From: Phenylobacterium sp. J367
GTDB lineage: Bacteria > Pseudomonadota > Alphaproteobacteria > Caulobacterales > Caulobacteraceae
DNA length: 64,000 bases
NCBI RefSeq assembly: GCF_024699985.1
Contig: NZ_JAJONA010000001.1
Span: 1,302,001 to 1,366,000 of the forward strand
Reading direction: 5' to 3'
Made by a program: the position numbers and the translations under genes
Part shown: piece by piece, positions 29,620-38,435 of the stretch
Layout: every line of letters starts with the position of its first letter
Numbering within the stretch: the stretch's first letter is position 1
Notes under the pieces: model-generated
The model's database searches: none
What the model saw: only the letters and a program-made list of their open reading frames with translations
What the model was told of the DNA's origin: nothing

Positions 29620-32524
29620 GTGACGGAGGGTCTGGACCGGGATCGGAGCCATGTCACCGGCCTGCCCCGCTGGGGGCCGGCGCGGGCGTTCGGCGTCGGC
29701 TTCGTCATCTTCGTCGTCGGCTGGATGAGCTTCGCCCTGCCGCGCGGTCCCCGGGAATTCACGCCAGTCAGCCTGGTCAGCGCGATCCTGCTGGCGATCC
29801 TCCTGCTGGCGCCCCGACGCGCCTGGCCGGGCCTGATCCTGGCGGCGCTGGTCGGGCGGAGCCTGTCGGCGCTCCTGGCCGGCGCGCCGCCGATCGTCGC
29901 GCTGCCGCTGTCGCTCTGTCACGTCGCCCAGTCGTTGCTCGCGGTCAGCCTGGTGCTGCGCTGGCTCGGCCGCCCGCCGGACTTCGCCGACCTCGGCCAC
30001 CTCTGGCGCTACCTCGCCGCCATCGCCATCGCCGCGACCGCGGGCCGCCGCCGCCGCCGCCCTCCTGAACGTCCTCGTCCTGGGCCTCCCCTTCTGGCCG
30101 GGCGCGGTCGTCTGGGCGACGCGCGACTTCACCAGCATGGCGACGCTGGCCCCCTGCCTCCTGGTCCTCGTCGCCCACCGGCACGCCTGGCGCGACCTGC
30201 TGCGGCCGCGCGCCTGGCCGCTCGCCCTGCTGCTTGTGCTGGAGGTCGCTGTACTGCTCTTCTCAACGGCGTCGCTGCTCTATCTCGTGGTCGTGGCGCT
30301 GCTGCTGGTCGCCTGGCGGCTCGGGCCGCTGGGGGCCGCGGTCGGCGTGGTCTCCGCGCTTGTCCTCGCCGTGGAAGGGGTGATGGTCGGGCGCGGACAG
30401 CTCTCGACCTTCCCCGGCACGCCGACCGAAAAGCTCCTGTTCGTGCAGCTCTTCCTGACGGTCAGCTTCCACGTGAGCGTGCCCGTCGCGGCCCGGCTGG
30501 CGCGCGCCAGCCAGCTCCAGGCGGCGCTCGGCGAGGCCCTCGCCGCCACGCAGGACTCCGAGGCGCGATTCCGGCTCCTGACCGAGAGCATGAGCGACAT
30601 CGTCCTCAGGTTCGATACGCAGCAGCGCCTGCGCTACATCTCGCCCTCCTGCCGGGTGCTGGGCTACACGCCCGAGGAGGTGCTGAGCCGCCGGATCGAG
30701 GACTTCGCCCACCCCGACGACCTGGCCAGGGCGCGGTCCAATGTCGACGCGCTGCTGCGGGGCGTATTCGATCCCGCCGCGGACCGCCGCTACCGGGTCC
30801 GCAAGAAGGACGGATCCTACCGGTGGTACGAGGGCAGCCCGAGCCCGATCCGCGACGGCAGCGGCGCCGTCGTCGGCGTGGTCAACCTGCTCCGGGATGT
30901 CCATGCGCAGCAGGCGGCCGCCGAAGCCCTTGCGGAGAGCGAGGAGCGCTACCGGGTTCTGGCGGACCAGATGAACGACATGGTCGGCTGCTACGGGCGC
31001 GACGGCAACCTGACCTTCGTCACCGGAGCCTGCCGGCAGCTCCTCGGCTACGACCCGGAGGAGCTCGTGGGACGCAACGTGGCCGACCTGATGCCGCAGG
31101 ATGACGCCGACGCGGCCCGGCTCGCACTCCGGCGACACCTGGAGCTGGGCGGCAACGATCCCTGCCGGATCGAGTGCCGGATGATCCGCAAGGACGGGTC
31201 CATGGTCTGGGTCGAGGGCAACCCACGGGCGATCCGCGACGAGACCGGCGCGGTGGTGGCCTGGCAGGACGTGGTCCGCGACATCAGCGGTCACAAGGCG
31301 CTGGAGGCCAAGCTGCGGACCGCCCGCGCCGAGGCGGATTTCGCGGCCACGGCCAACGCCGAATTCCTGATCGACATGAGCCACGAGTTCCGGGGCCCGC
31401 TCAACAGCGTGCTGGGCTTCGCGCGGCTGAGCCATGCGCGGCCGGGCCTGCGCGACCCGATCCGCACCTATATCGAGCGGATGGAGGAGGCCTGCCGCGG
31501 CCTGCTCGGCCTGGTGAACGACGTCCTCGACTTCTCCCGCCTGGAGGCCAAGCAGGTCGCCTTCCGCCCGCAGCCCACGCCGGTGGGCGCCTTTGCGGCC
31601 GCGGCCCTGGCGCAGATGGAGCCCCAGGCGCGGGCGAAGGACCTGGAACTCCGCCTCGCCGATCGGACGCCGCCCGACCTGGTGGTGTCCATCGACCAGG
31701 ACCGTCTGCGGCAGGTGCTGCTCAACCTGCTCGGCAACGCCGTGAAGTTCACCCATGCCGGGACAGTCAGCCTCGAGGTCGCCTACGACGGGGCCGAGCG
31801 GCTGCATGTGACGGTGCGCGACACGGGCCCGGGAATCCCCACCGTACGCCTCGACCGGCTGTTCGAGCGGTTCAGCCAGGTCGACGAGGCCGGCGACCGG
31901 CTCTATCGCGGCGCCGGCCTTGGCCTCGCCATCTCCAAGGGCATCATCGACGGGCTGGGCGGCGAGATCCGCGCGTCCAGCGAGGCCGGCCAGGGCAGCG
32001 CCTTCAGCTTCTGGACGCCGGCCCCAAGGGTGGACATGGCGGCGGCCGCCGCCGACCTCGGGGACGGAGCCCCGCCGCCACGCATCCGCGTGCTCATCGC
32101 CGCCGCCGATCCGGACGTGCGCGCCTGGGTGGTCGAAGGCCTGTCCTCCCTGAAGGCCGAGCTCCTGGTCGCCCCGGATGGCGAAGCCGCCCCTGGCGCT
32201 CGCCCGCGCGGAGCCGGTGGACGCAATCCTGCTCGACCTCGACCTGCCCAAGGTCACGGCCGCCACGATCGTCCGGCGGCTGCGCGCCCGGCGGGGGCCG
32301 AATGCGGCGACGCCTATTCTGGGGCTCGCCGCGGTGGCCAGCGAGGGCCTCTACGGGGCGGTGGTGGACAAGGGCTTCCAGGGCCTGATCGACCGGACGC
32401 TGACGCCGCCGGAACTGACGTCGGCGGTCGTCCACGCGGTGGCCGTCGCCAACGACACCATGACGACGCCTGCCCGCGCGCCGGCCGCGCCGCCGCGGCG
32501 GAAGTCGCAGAGGCGCCGGGCTAG
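29620..32524 (+). CDS. Membrane PAS hybrid sensor histidine kinase (frameshifted)
   Basis: About 967 residues. An N-terminal MASE1-like region of about eight membrane segments, two PAS domains with PAC tails (near 30570-30900 and 30940-31290), HisKA with the phospho-His in FLIDMSHEFRGPLNSVLGF, and HATPase with NLLGNAVKF, DTGPGIP and GAGLGLAISKGI. A C-terminal receiver domain follows, with Asp in ILLDLDLP, but its usual Lys is replaced (GLIDRTLTP). Extra bases around 30042-30044 and 32190-32193, and a loss near 32495, break the frame. Start GTG 29620 is uncertain. Its stop overlaps the convergent oxygenase stop at CTAG. Confidence 0.78.
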
Positions 32525-33601
32525 GACGCGGCGCGCGCCTCGCCGGCTTCGGCCGCCTCGGTCGCCAGCTGGTGCAGGTTGGCCTGGCGAACCCGCGCGG
32601 CGGTCTCATCGTAGAAGAACGGCAGGAAGGCGTACCGCCGCCCCCCTGACGACCGGCGTCGCTTCGTGCAGCAGGCTGCAGGAGAACACCACAGCCCCGC
32701 CGGTCGGCGGCCGGTAGGTGCGCGTCCCGAACTCCGGGAAGCGCAGGTCGCCGCCCTCGAACTGCTCGGCGTTGAGGTTGATCGAGCAGGCGAACTGCCG
32801 ATGCGCCGTGCCGCCGGTGGTGTTGTCGCGGTGCGGCCGGAAATAGCCGCCCTCCTCGGCGTCGTACGCCGCCACGATGTAGCGCTCCATCCGGGTGGCC
32901 CGGAACTGGAAGGCCTTTTCGATCTCCGGCAGCAGGCGGTGGAAGATCCGGTGCTGAAGCCGGTCCTTCAGACCCTGGTCGTCGATGGTCGCGTCGCGGC
33001 GCTTCTTGAAGTCGTCGAGCACGCCGACCGTCTTCCCGTCGATCTGGCGCATGACGCCCGAGGGCGCGCCGCCGCGGGCGTCGTAGTAGGCAATCAGCTC
33101 GCGGCACAGCGGCGGCTCGAAGATCCTGGGAACGATCAGCACCGGCGCATGCAGGCGCACGCCGGCGTGGCCGTCCGGGACCGGCAGGGTCTCGAGGAAG
33201 GCCAGCAGGCGGCCGTAATCGTCCGGCTCGGCGGTGAACACCGTGCGCAGGCTCGGGTCGAGGACCACGGCGTAGGGCTGCTCGCCGGCGTCGTCGAGCG
33301 CGCCGAACGCGCGGCTCACCGCCCCGTCGGCGTCGAGGAAATAACGGACCCCCCGGGTCTCGCGCCGGGCGGCGTGCTGGGCCAGGTCCCGGACCACGAA
33401 GAAGACCATCTGCCGGCTCGCGTCGAACAGCGACTCGCGGGCCAGGATCTGGGCGATCTGGCTCTGGGCGCGGGCGGTGTCGGCGGGCAGCAGCACGACC
33501 AGGACAAAGCGGCCCGCGACGCTGGAGAAGGCGAAGCGCGGGTTGCTGTGGGTGGGCGCGCTGAACCAGGGAGCAGCGACGCCGAAAGTCAGGCGGGGCA
33601 T
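32521..33601 (-). CDS. Redoxin-like/2OG-Fe(II) oxygenase fusion protein (frameshifted near C-terminus)
   Basis: About 360 residues. Residues 1-140 resemble an AhpC/TSA thioredoxin fold but have no Cys at all, so no peroxidatic centre. Residues 150-360 are a prolyl-4-hydroxylase-type dioxygenase with iron ligands His and Asp in YFRPHRDN, the distal His in LLHEATPV, and an Arg for 2-oxoglutarate in VRGRRYAF. An extra base at 32641-32646 shifts the last 40 codons; corrected, the protein ends EAGEARAAS. It is last in a minus-strand set, 19 bp after the anti-sigma gene. Likely hydroxylates a protein or peptide side chain (inference). Confidence 0.8.
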
Positions 33602-33620
33602 AGGATCGGGACTTTCGGGA

Positions 33621-34382
33621 TCAGGACTCGTGGGCGGGGAGATCGGCGCTCGCCAGCGCCTCGGCGGCCGCCTCGAGGCGTCCAGCCGGCATCCTGCCGA
33701 TCAGGGCGAAGGCCAGGTCGCCTTCCTGCCAGTAGGAGACCTGACCGGGCTCGCTCCGGATGGTGGTGGGCGCAATGGTCCGCCGCTCGTCGGTGCGGAA
33801 CGCGAATAGGGAGACCGCGCCGGACGGCGTGGCGAAGGAGAGGCCGACGCTGGGGCCCTCGGCCGACGGATAGACCTGGGCGTCGGTGACCCGCCAGCCC
33901 GCCGGCCGGGGCGGCAGGGCGATGTCGGTCGCGGCCCGGATCTCGTCTGCGTCGTAGCGTGGCGTTTCGGGCTGGGACGTCATCGCCGCGCGCAGCAGGG
34001 CGGTGCGGTGCGACGCGATCGCGTCGGCCACGAAGGCCGGGGCGCCGGGCGCCACAGGCATGTCGGCCGCGCCCGCCCAGAAGCCGGCCACGAAGACGGC
34101 CGCCAGCGACGCGGCGCGGGCCGCCCAGCGCCTGTAGGGCCGCCACGCGAGCCCCCGTTGCAGCCGCCGGGCGCTCGCGGTCAGGGCCGGTGAGGGATCG
34201 GCCGTCTCGGCCTCGGCGAGGGTGCGCAGCGCGTGGGCCAGCGCCATGTCGCCCATCAGCCGGGCGGCGGCCTCCGGGTCCTGGGCCAGGCGGTTGAGGG
34301 CGGCGCGGCGGCCGGTCTCGTCCAGTTGGCCGTCCATGAAGGCGTTGAGGTCCAGGTCGTCGATACGGTCGTCACCGGTCAT
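33621..34382 (-). CDS. Anti-sigma factor, single-pass membrane protein
   Basis: 253 residues. The N-terminal DDLDLNAFMDGQLDE region is the sigma-binding helix bundle usual in anti-sigma factors of the RskA/ChrR-like group, although no zinc motif is seen. One membrane segment (WAARAASLAAVFVAGFWAGA, about residues 100-120) separates it from a periplasmic sensor domain of about 125 residues without Cys. It overlaps the ECF sigma gene by 11 bp, the arrangement of a cognate pair. Confidence 0.82.
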   Translation of the reverse strand: MTGDDRIDDLDLNAFMDGQLDETGRRAALNRLAQDPEAAARLMGDMALAHALRTLAEAETADPSPALTASARRLQRGLAWRPYRRWAARAASLAAVFVAGFWAGAADMPVAPGAPAFVADAIASHRTALLRAAMTSQPETPRYDADEIRAATDIALPPRPAGWRVTDAQVYPSAEGPSVGLSFATPSGAVSLFAFRTDERRTIAPTTIRSEPGQVSYWQEGDLAFALIGRMPAGRLEAAAEALASADLPAHES

Positions 34383-34911
34383 CTTCGCCTCCCACAAGTC
34401 TGAGCCTCGGCCGGGCCGGCGCCTCGGCTCCGCCAAGCTCGGCGCGGAGCGCGGCGCGCGCCCGCGAAAGGCGCGACATCACCGTGCCCACCGGAATCTC
34501 CAGCGCCGCGGCGGCGACCGGGTAGGACAGGCCCTCCACCGCGACGAGGTGCAGCACGGCGCGGTGCTCGGGGCTGAGCCGGCGGAAGGCCGCCTGGACG
34601 AGTTGCAGGTCCGCGGCGTGTTCCTGCACGGGCTCCGCCGCCACGGGGGCCGTCCGGGCCGCGGCGGCGTCGCGGGCGGCGGCGGCGCGACGGCTGCGTT
34701 CGGCGCTCACGAAGGCGTTGTGCAGGATGGCGAGCAGCCAGGCGCGCAGGTCGGCCCCGTCCCGGAAGGTGGCGCGCCTAGCGTGCGCGCGCTCCAGGGC
34801 GCTCTGCACGAGATCCTCCGCTGCGGAGGCGTCGCGGACCAGCGCGCGGGCGTAGCGCAGCATCTGGGGCAGATGCTGGACGACGTCGAGGCTCTCCGAC
34901 TTGCGGCTCAT
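34372..34911 (-). CDS. ECF-family RNA polymerase sigma factor
   Basis: 179 residues. Region 2 covers about 14-80 (RYARALVRDASAAEDLVQSALERA) and region 4 about 110-160, with LSPEHRAVLHLVAVEGLSYPVAAAALEIPVGTVMSRLSRAR. It is a plain ECF sigma with no extension. It lies 28 bp downstream of the sucrase/ferredoxin-like gene and overlaps its anti-sigma partner. The pair sits inside the octapeptide-repeat gene set, so that set is probably part of its regulon. Confidence 0.9.
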   Translation of the reverse strand: MSRKSESLDVVQHLPQMLRYARALVRDASAAEDLVQSALERAHARRATFRDGADLRAWLLAILHNAFVSAERSRRAAAARDAAAARTAPVAAEPVQEHAADLQLVQAAFRRLSPEHRAVLHLVAVEGLSYPVAAAALEIPVGTVMSRLSRARAALRAELGGAEAPARPRLRLVGGEDDR

Positions 34912-34939
34912 ATCCAGGCTTACGCCGCCGAAGCCGGAC

Positions 34940-35857
34940 CTATTCCCGCTGCGGCGAAACTTTCTGGCCCGGGCCGCCGCCCGTCCCCGGGTCGAGCGGT
35001 GTTGCGCCGGCGTAGACCAGCCGCCGGCCCGCGGCCTGCTGGCCGGCGGCCAGCTTCTCGCAACTGGCGAAGAAATGCACCTCCACCTGTCCGAGCGCGA
35101 TCTCGAAGCGGCGTCCGTCGGGCAGAGTGGCCTCCACCCTGGGCCCGTCGTGCGGCTCCCGGCGCAGGTGAAGGGGGGCGGTCGCCGCGTCGAAGATGCC
35201 GTCGCGGGCGAGGCCGGCGCGCACGAGCTGGGCGACCGGCCCCTCGAACACCCGACCGCGGTAATGGGCGGGATCGAGCCGCCCCTCGGCCTCCCGGGCG
35301 GTCAGGGCGGCGAGGTCCTGGCTGTCCAGGTGGGCGTACATGCTGCCGGAAGGGAAGAAGATGCCCGTCGCCGCGAACCGATCCCCGCCCAGGTGCGAGC
35401 ATTCGAGCGGCGCGAAGGGCGAGAGCCCGGCGTCGAACAGCCGCTTCGCCTCGCTGAAGGCGGCGAAGCCGAACTTGGCGCAACAGCGGTCGCGGGTGCC
35501 GTGGGTGCAGATCGCCACGCGAGGCCTCGGTTCGGCTTCCACGGTCCAGCGGCGGCCCACCACCTCCAGGAGGGCGGCCAGTCCCGGGGCGGCCGACGCC
35601 CGCGGGCTTGCGTGCACCAGCACCGGGCAGCGCGCGCCGGGCGTCCCCTTCGGCGGATTGTAGAGCCGGGTGACCACGCCGCCCTTGCGGGCCTGGGCGA
35701 TGGCCGACAGCTCCTCGGGCGAGGCCCAGCCGGTGTTCAGCTCCCGGTCCTGCCACAGCCGCTTGGCGACCGGCAGGAAGACATAGGCGCCGGCCCGTAC
35801 GCCGGTGCCGGCGGCCGGCGCCCCGTCGGCGAGGTCGGCGCGCGAACAGAAGCTCAC
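34940..35857 (-). CDS. Sucrase/ferredoxin-like (Suc_Fer) family Fe-S protein
   Basis: 305 residues, intact. The thioredoxin-like ferredoxin domain shows VSFCSRADLADG at the start, CTHGTRDRCCAKFG in the middle and ECSHLGGDRFAA, the Cys/His pattern of the sucrase/ferredoxin-like family that binds a [2Fe-2S] cluster. The name is historical; a sugar-hydrolase role is not expected. Electron delivery is the likely function. GTG 35857 overlaps the stop of the cupin gene in a GTGA arrangement, so the two are translationally coupled. Confidence 0.8.
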   Translation of the reverse strand: MSFCSRADLADGAPAAGTGVRAGAYVFLPVAKRLWQDRELNTGWASPEELSAIAQARKGGVVTRLYNPPKGTPGARCPVLVHASPRASAAPGLAALLEVVGRRWTVEAEPRPRVAICTHGTRDRCCAKFGFAAFSEAKRLFDAGLSPFAPLECSHLGGDRFAATGIFFPSGSMYAHLDSQDLAALTAREAEGRLDPAHYRGRVFEGPVAQLVRAGLARDGIFDAATAPLHLRREPHDGPRVEATLPDGRRFEIALGQVEVHFFASCEKLAAGQQAAGRRLVYAGATPLDPGTGGGPGQKVSPQRE

Positions 35858-37135
35858 GCAAGCGGCCCGATCACCAGCACCCCACGCCGGACCAGCTCGC
35901 CCACAAACGCCGGCAGCTTCGGACGGTCCGCGTCGGGCAGGGCCGCCGCCAGTTCCGCGTAGGTCAGGGGCTCCCGCGCCGCCAGCCGGCGCAGCGGCCC
36001 GGCCAGGCTCGCCGCGACGGTGAACTCGGTCCCCCGCCAGCTCAGCACCACCTCGCCGGGCCCGCCGGGGGCGACCCGGACCGCGCCGTCGGAGAAGGCC
36101 AAGGGCGCGTCCGGCGGCCAGGTCTCGTCCGCCGCGCCGAGGGCCGGGAAGGAGAGTTTCGCGCGCTGCGGCTGGGCCGCCTCCACGCGGCGCCGATAGG
36201 CCCGGGCGAGCTCCGCGGGGTCCAGGGCGGCGGCGCGGGCGAGCAGGTCCGAGAGCCGGGCGGCGAGCGCCGCCTCGCCCCGCTCGAACGGCAGGTCGGC
36301 GCGGACGTCGGCCTCGGCGAGCAGGTGGTCGGCGAGCCAGTGCAGGAAGTCGCCGCCGGTCTTGCGCGTCAGGCCGACGGTGAGATGCAGGGTGGGCTCC
36401 CCCCGGCCCTGGGCGGCGTGCCAGTAGCCGCGCGGCAGGTAGAGGACGTCGCCGGGCGCGAGGTCCAGCTCGTCGACGGGATCGGCGGGCCGCTCGTGGC
36501 CGGAGGTCTCGGCCTTGCGGGTCGGCGCGGGCCGGGTCGAGCCATAGAGCCGCCAGCGCTTCGTCCCCTCCACCTGGATGACCAGAACGTCGTGGTCGTC
36601 CCAGTGGACATCGAACCCCTGGCTGGTCCCCCCAGCAGGCGTAGAGATTGGCCTGGGACGAACAGGCGAAGTCGGCGGACAGGCCCGCGCAGAGCGCCTG
36701 CAGCGGCGGGCTGAGTTCGTTGGCCGCGTCCAGGATCAGCGTCGCCCCGTCGCGCAGCCGCTCGGTGAGGACGGCGGCGTCGAGGTCGAACAGGGTCTCG
36801 CCGCGGCGGGTGCGCCGGGTCCGGAAAAGGCCCTTCGTCCAGTCGCCGCCGCGTTCCAGCCTGAGCCTCGGCGGCGCCAGGCGGTGCTCGGCCAGCGCGG
36901 CGTTGAGCTCGGGCCAGCCGAACAGGGCGCGCGCGGCGTCCAAGCCGATCCGCCCGCGCCAGGCGTCGCGTCCGAAGGCTTCGGTCAGGAGCCGCCGGCT
37001 CCCCTCCGGCCCGAGCAGGCCGGAGAGGGCGGGCGAGACGGGGTCAGGCCGGGCGTCAGGCGCTGTCGCCGTCCGTGCCGTCGGTGGAGTCGCCGTCGGT
37101 CGCGTCGGTGTCGCCGGCGTCACCGTCGGTTCCAT
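35854..37135 (-). CDS. JmjC/cupin-type protein hydroxylase (YcfD/RoxA-like) (frameshifted; start uncertain)
   Basis: About 425 residues. The double-stranded beta-helix has the iron motif HWDDHDVL (His-x-Asp), a 2-oxoglutarate region EGTKRWRLYGS, and the distal His in YLPRGYWHAA followed by TLHLTVGL. This is the YcfD/RoxA-NO66-MINA53 pattern, enzymes that hydroxylate Arg, His or other side chains of proteins. The C-terminal part has a winged-helix-like end. One extra base at 36616-36619 breaks the frame just before HWDD. No start codon occurs after the repeat gene's stop, so the start must lie inside that gene in another frame: ATG 37135 or GTG 37123. Confidence 0.75.
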
Positions 37136-37221
37136 CGGCGTCGTGGCCGTCGGTTCCATCGCTGTCGGCGCCGTCCGTTCCATCGCTGTCGCCCCCGTCG
37201 GTCCCGTCGTTGTCGCGCGGC
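37056..37221 (-). repeat. 24-bp tandem repeat within the octapeptide gene
   Basis: About six tandem copies of a 24-bp unit (plus-strand form GTCGGTTCCATCGGCGTCGT with 4 further bases) lie inside the small gene; the first four, from about 37221 down to 37122, are best conserved and the last are degenerate. Unit length divisible by three keeps the reading frame, so copy number can vary without breaking the protein. Confidence 0.7.
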
Positions 37222-37304
37222 TCTCCGGCCTCGTAGCTCGAAACGGCGCCGCCCGGCTCGTCGACGCCGTGCAACAGGGAGGTGTCGTCGGAATGCTGGC
37301 TCAT
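37056..37304 (-). CDS. Asp/Gly/Thr octapeptide-repeat small protein, candidate modified-peptide precursor
   Basis: 82 residues, no signal peptide, no Cys. Residues 1-30 (MSQHSDDTSLLHGVDEPGGA, then VSSYEAGEPR) are non-repetitive. From residue 31 an octapeptide D-x-D-G-T-D-G-x repeats: exact DGTDG at 33, 41, 49 and 57, then degenerate copies to residue 79. The DNA repeats with a 24-bp period. This leader-plus-repetitive-core design, with an oxygenase directly downstream, resembles a RiPP precursor. A DxDG-rich sequence could instead bind calcium. I do not recognise a described family. Confidence 0.6.
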   Translation of the reverse strand: MSQHSDDTSLLHGVDEPGGAVSSYEAGEPRDNDGTDGGDSDGTDGADSDGTDGHDADGTDGDAGDTDATDGDSTDGTDGDSA

Positions 37305-37367
37305 GGACCCCGTCCTCTTGAAACGCAGATCGGGCGCGCCGCCCGATACGGCGCCCCTGGCCTCATC

Positions 37368-37393
37368 GGAACGCCCGGGACGCCGCGATCGAT
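37368..37393 (+). promoter_or_regulatory. Candidate ECF-type promoter element
   Basis: GGAAC (37368-37372), 17 bp, then CGAT resembles the GGAAC-N16/17-CGTT promoters of alphaproteobacterial ECF sigmas. Read on the other strand the same stretch gives GGATC-N17-CGTT, pointing at the repeat gene. It lies in the 184-bp divergent gap between the repeat gene and the gene at 37489. Confidence 0.25.
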
Positions 37394-37488
37394 CCTCCGA
37401 CATTCTCGCGACCGTCCTGCAACGGCGCGGGGGGCTTGGTCGTTGAGCCGACAGACGAGGGACAAAGCTGCCAGCCACGGGTGATCTG

Positions 37489-37701
37489 ATGAGGCCACGC
37501 GACCTGCGCGCCATCCTCTTCTGCACGGCGACGACCGTGCTTCTCTTCGCGCTCTCCTATCTCGCCTTCCGCAATTACCTGGCGAGCCTGGCCCTGACGG
37601 GCGCGTGGGCGGCCTTCGCGCTGACGCGGCCCCGGATGCTGCGGGTCTTCCGCCGCCTGCGCGGCGAACCCGACTGGAGCGGCTACTTCAAGAACGACTA
37701 G
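37489..37701 (+). CDS. Small hypothetical membrane protein
   Basis: A 70-residue protein with two closely spaced hydrophobic segments (about residues 10-26, ILFCTATTVLLFALSYL, and 31-44, ASLALTGAWAAFAL) and a basic C-terminal tail RMLRVFRRLRGEPDWSGYFKND. No family recognised. It is divergent from the octapeptide-repeat gene set and overlaps the metallophosphatase stop by 4 bp. Confidence 0.55.
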   Translation: MRPRDLRAILFCTATTVLLFALSYLAFRNYLASLALTGAWAAFALTRPRMLRVFRRLRGEPDWSGYFKND

Positions 37702-38435
37702 GCGTCCGCCGGCGCGGCGGCGCGGGCCTGCAGGACGGCGCGATCCTCCCCGTCCAGGCGGACGGCGGTGAGCACCCCGGTGGCGAAGGCGCCGGTGTCG
37801 ACGCCGATCCGGCAGTCCTGGAGCTGCGGCCGGGCGTCCAGCCAGGTGTGGCCGTGGACGATCACCTTCTCGTGCGGGCCGGCGGCCTCCAGGAACGGCC
37901 CGCGGATCCAGAGCAGGTCCGCCTCGGCCTGGGCGGCGAGCGGCTGGCCCGGCCGGATGCCGGCGTGGACGAAGGCGTAGTCGCCCACCGTCACCATCAG
38001 CTCCAGCCGCTGCAACAGCCACAGGTGCGCCGCCGGCATGGCCGCCAGCAGGGCGTCGCGGGCGCGGGCGAAGGCGGCGGGATGCTCCGGCGGCTCGACC
38101 CCGTAGGCGATGAGGGTCTCCGCCCCGCCGTAGGCCAGCCAGCCGCCGCCCCGCTCCGGGGCCTCCAGGAAGTCGAGCAGGGCCTGCTCGTGGTTGCCTC
38201 GCAGCAGCCGCACCTCGATGTCCGGCCGACGGCGCAGCCAGAGCAGGGCCTCCAGCACCTTCGGCGACTGGGCGCCGCGGTCCACATAGTCGCCGAGGAA
38301 GACGAGGATCGGCCTGCGCCCGTCGGCGCGCGCCGCATAGTCGCCGGCGATGTCGGCCAGCAGGGCCTTCATCAGGTCATAGCAGCCGTGGACGTCGCCG
38401 ACGGCATAGACGAGGGCCCCGCCGGTGGTGCTCAC
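37698..38435 (-). CDS. Calcineurin-like metallophosphoesterase (PrpE/ApaH-type serine/threonine phosphatase)
   Basis: 245 residues. The metallophosphatase boxes are complete: GDVHGC (near residue 14), GDYVDRG, GNHE and VIVHGHTW, with a final His-containing segment. This is the bacterial serine/threonine phosphatase or ApaH-like branch; substrate unknown. GTG 38435 was chosen because the family begins just before YAVGDVHG and it overlaps the upstream gene's stop in a GTGA arrangement. Confidence 0.88.
   Translation of the reverse strand: MSTTGGALVYAVGDVHGCYDLMKALLADIAGDYAARADGRRPILVFLGDYVDRGAQSPKVLEALLWLRRRPDIEVRLLRGNHEQALLDFLEAPERGGGWLAYGGAETLIAYGVEPPEHPAAFARARDALLAAMPAAHLWLLQRLELMVTVGDYAFVHAGIRPGQPLAAQAEADLLWIRGPFLEAAGPHEKVIVHGHTWLDARPQLQDCRIGVDTGAFATGVLTAVRLDGEDRAVLQARAAAPADA

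Noticed and set aside
37056..37304. The octapeptide repeat as a CRISPR or integration array
   Set aside because: The 24-bp units are directly abutting, in frame and without spacers.
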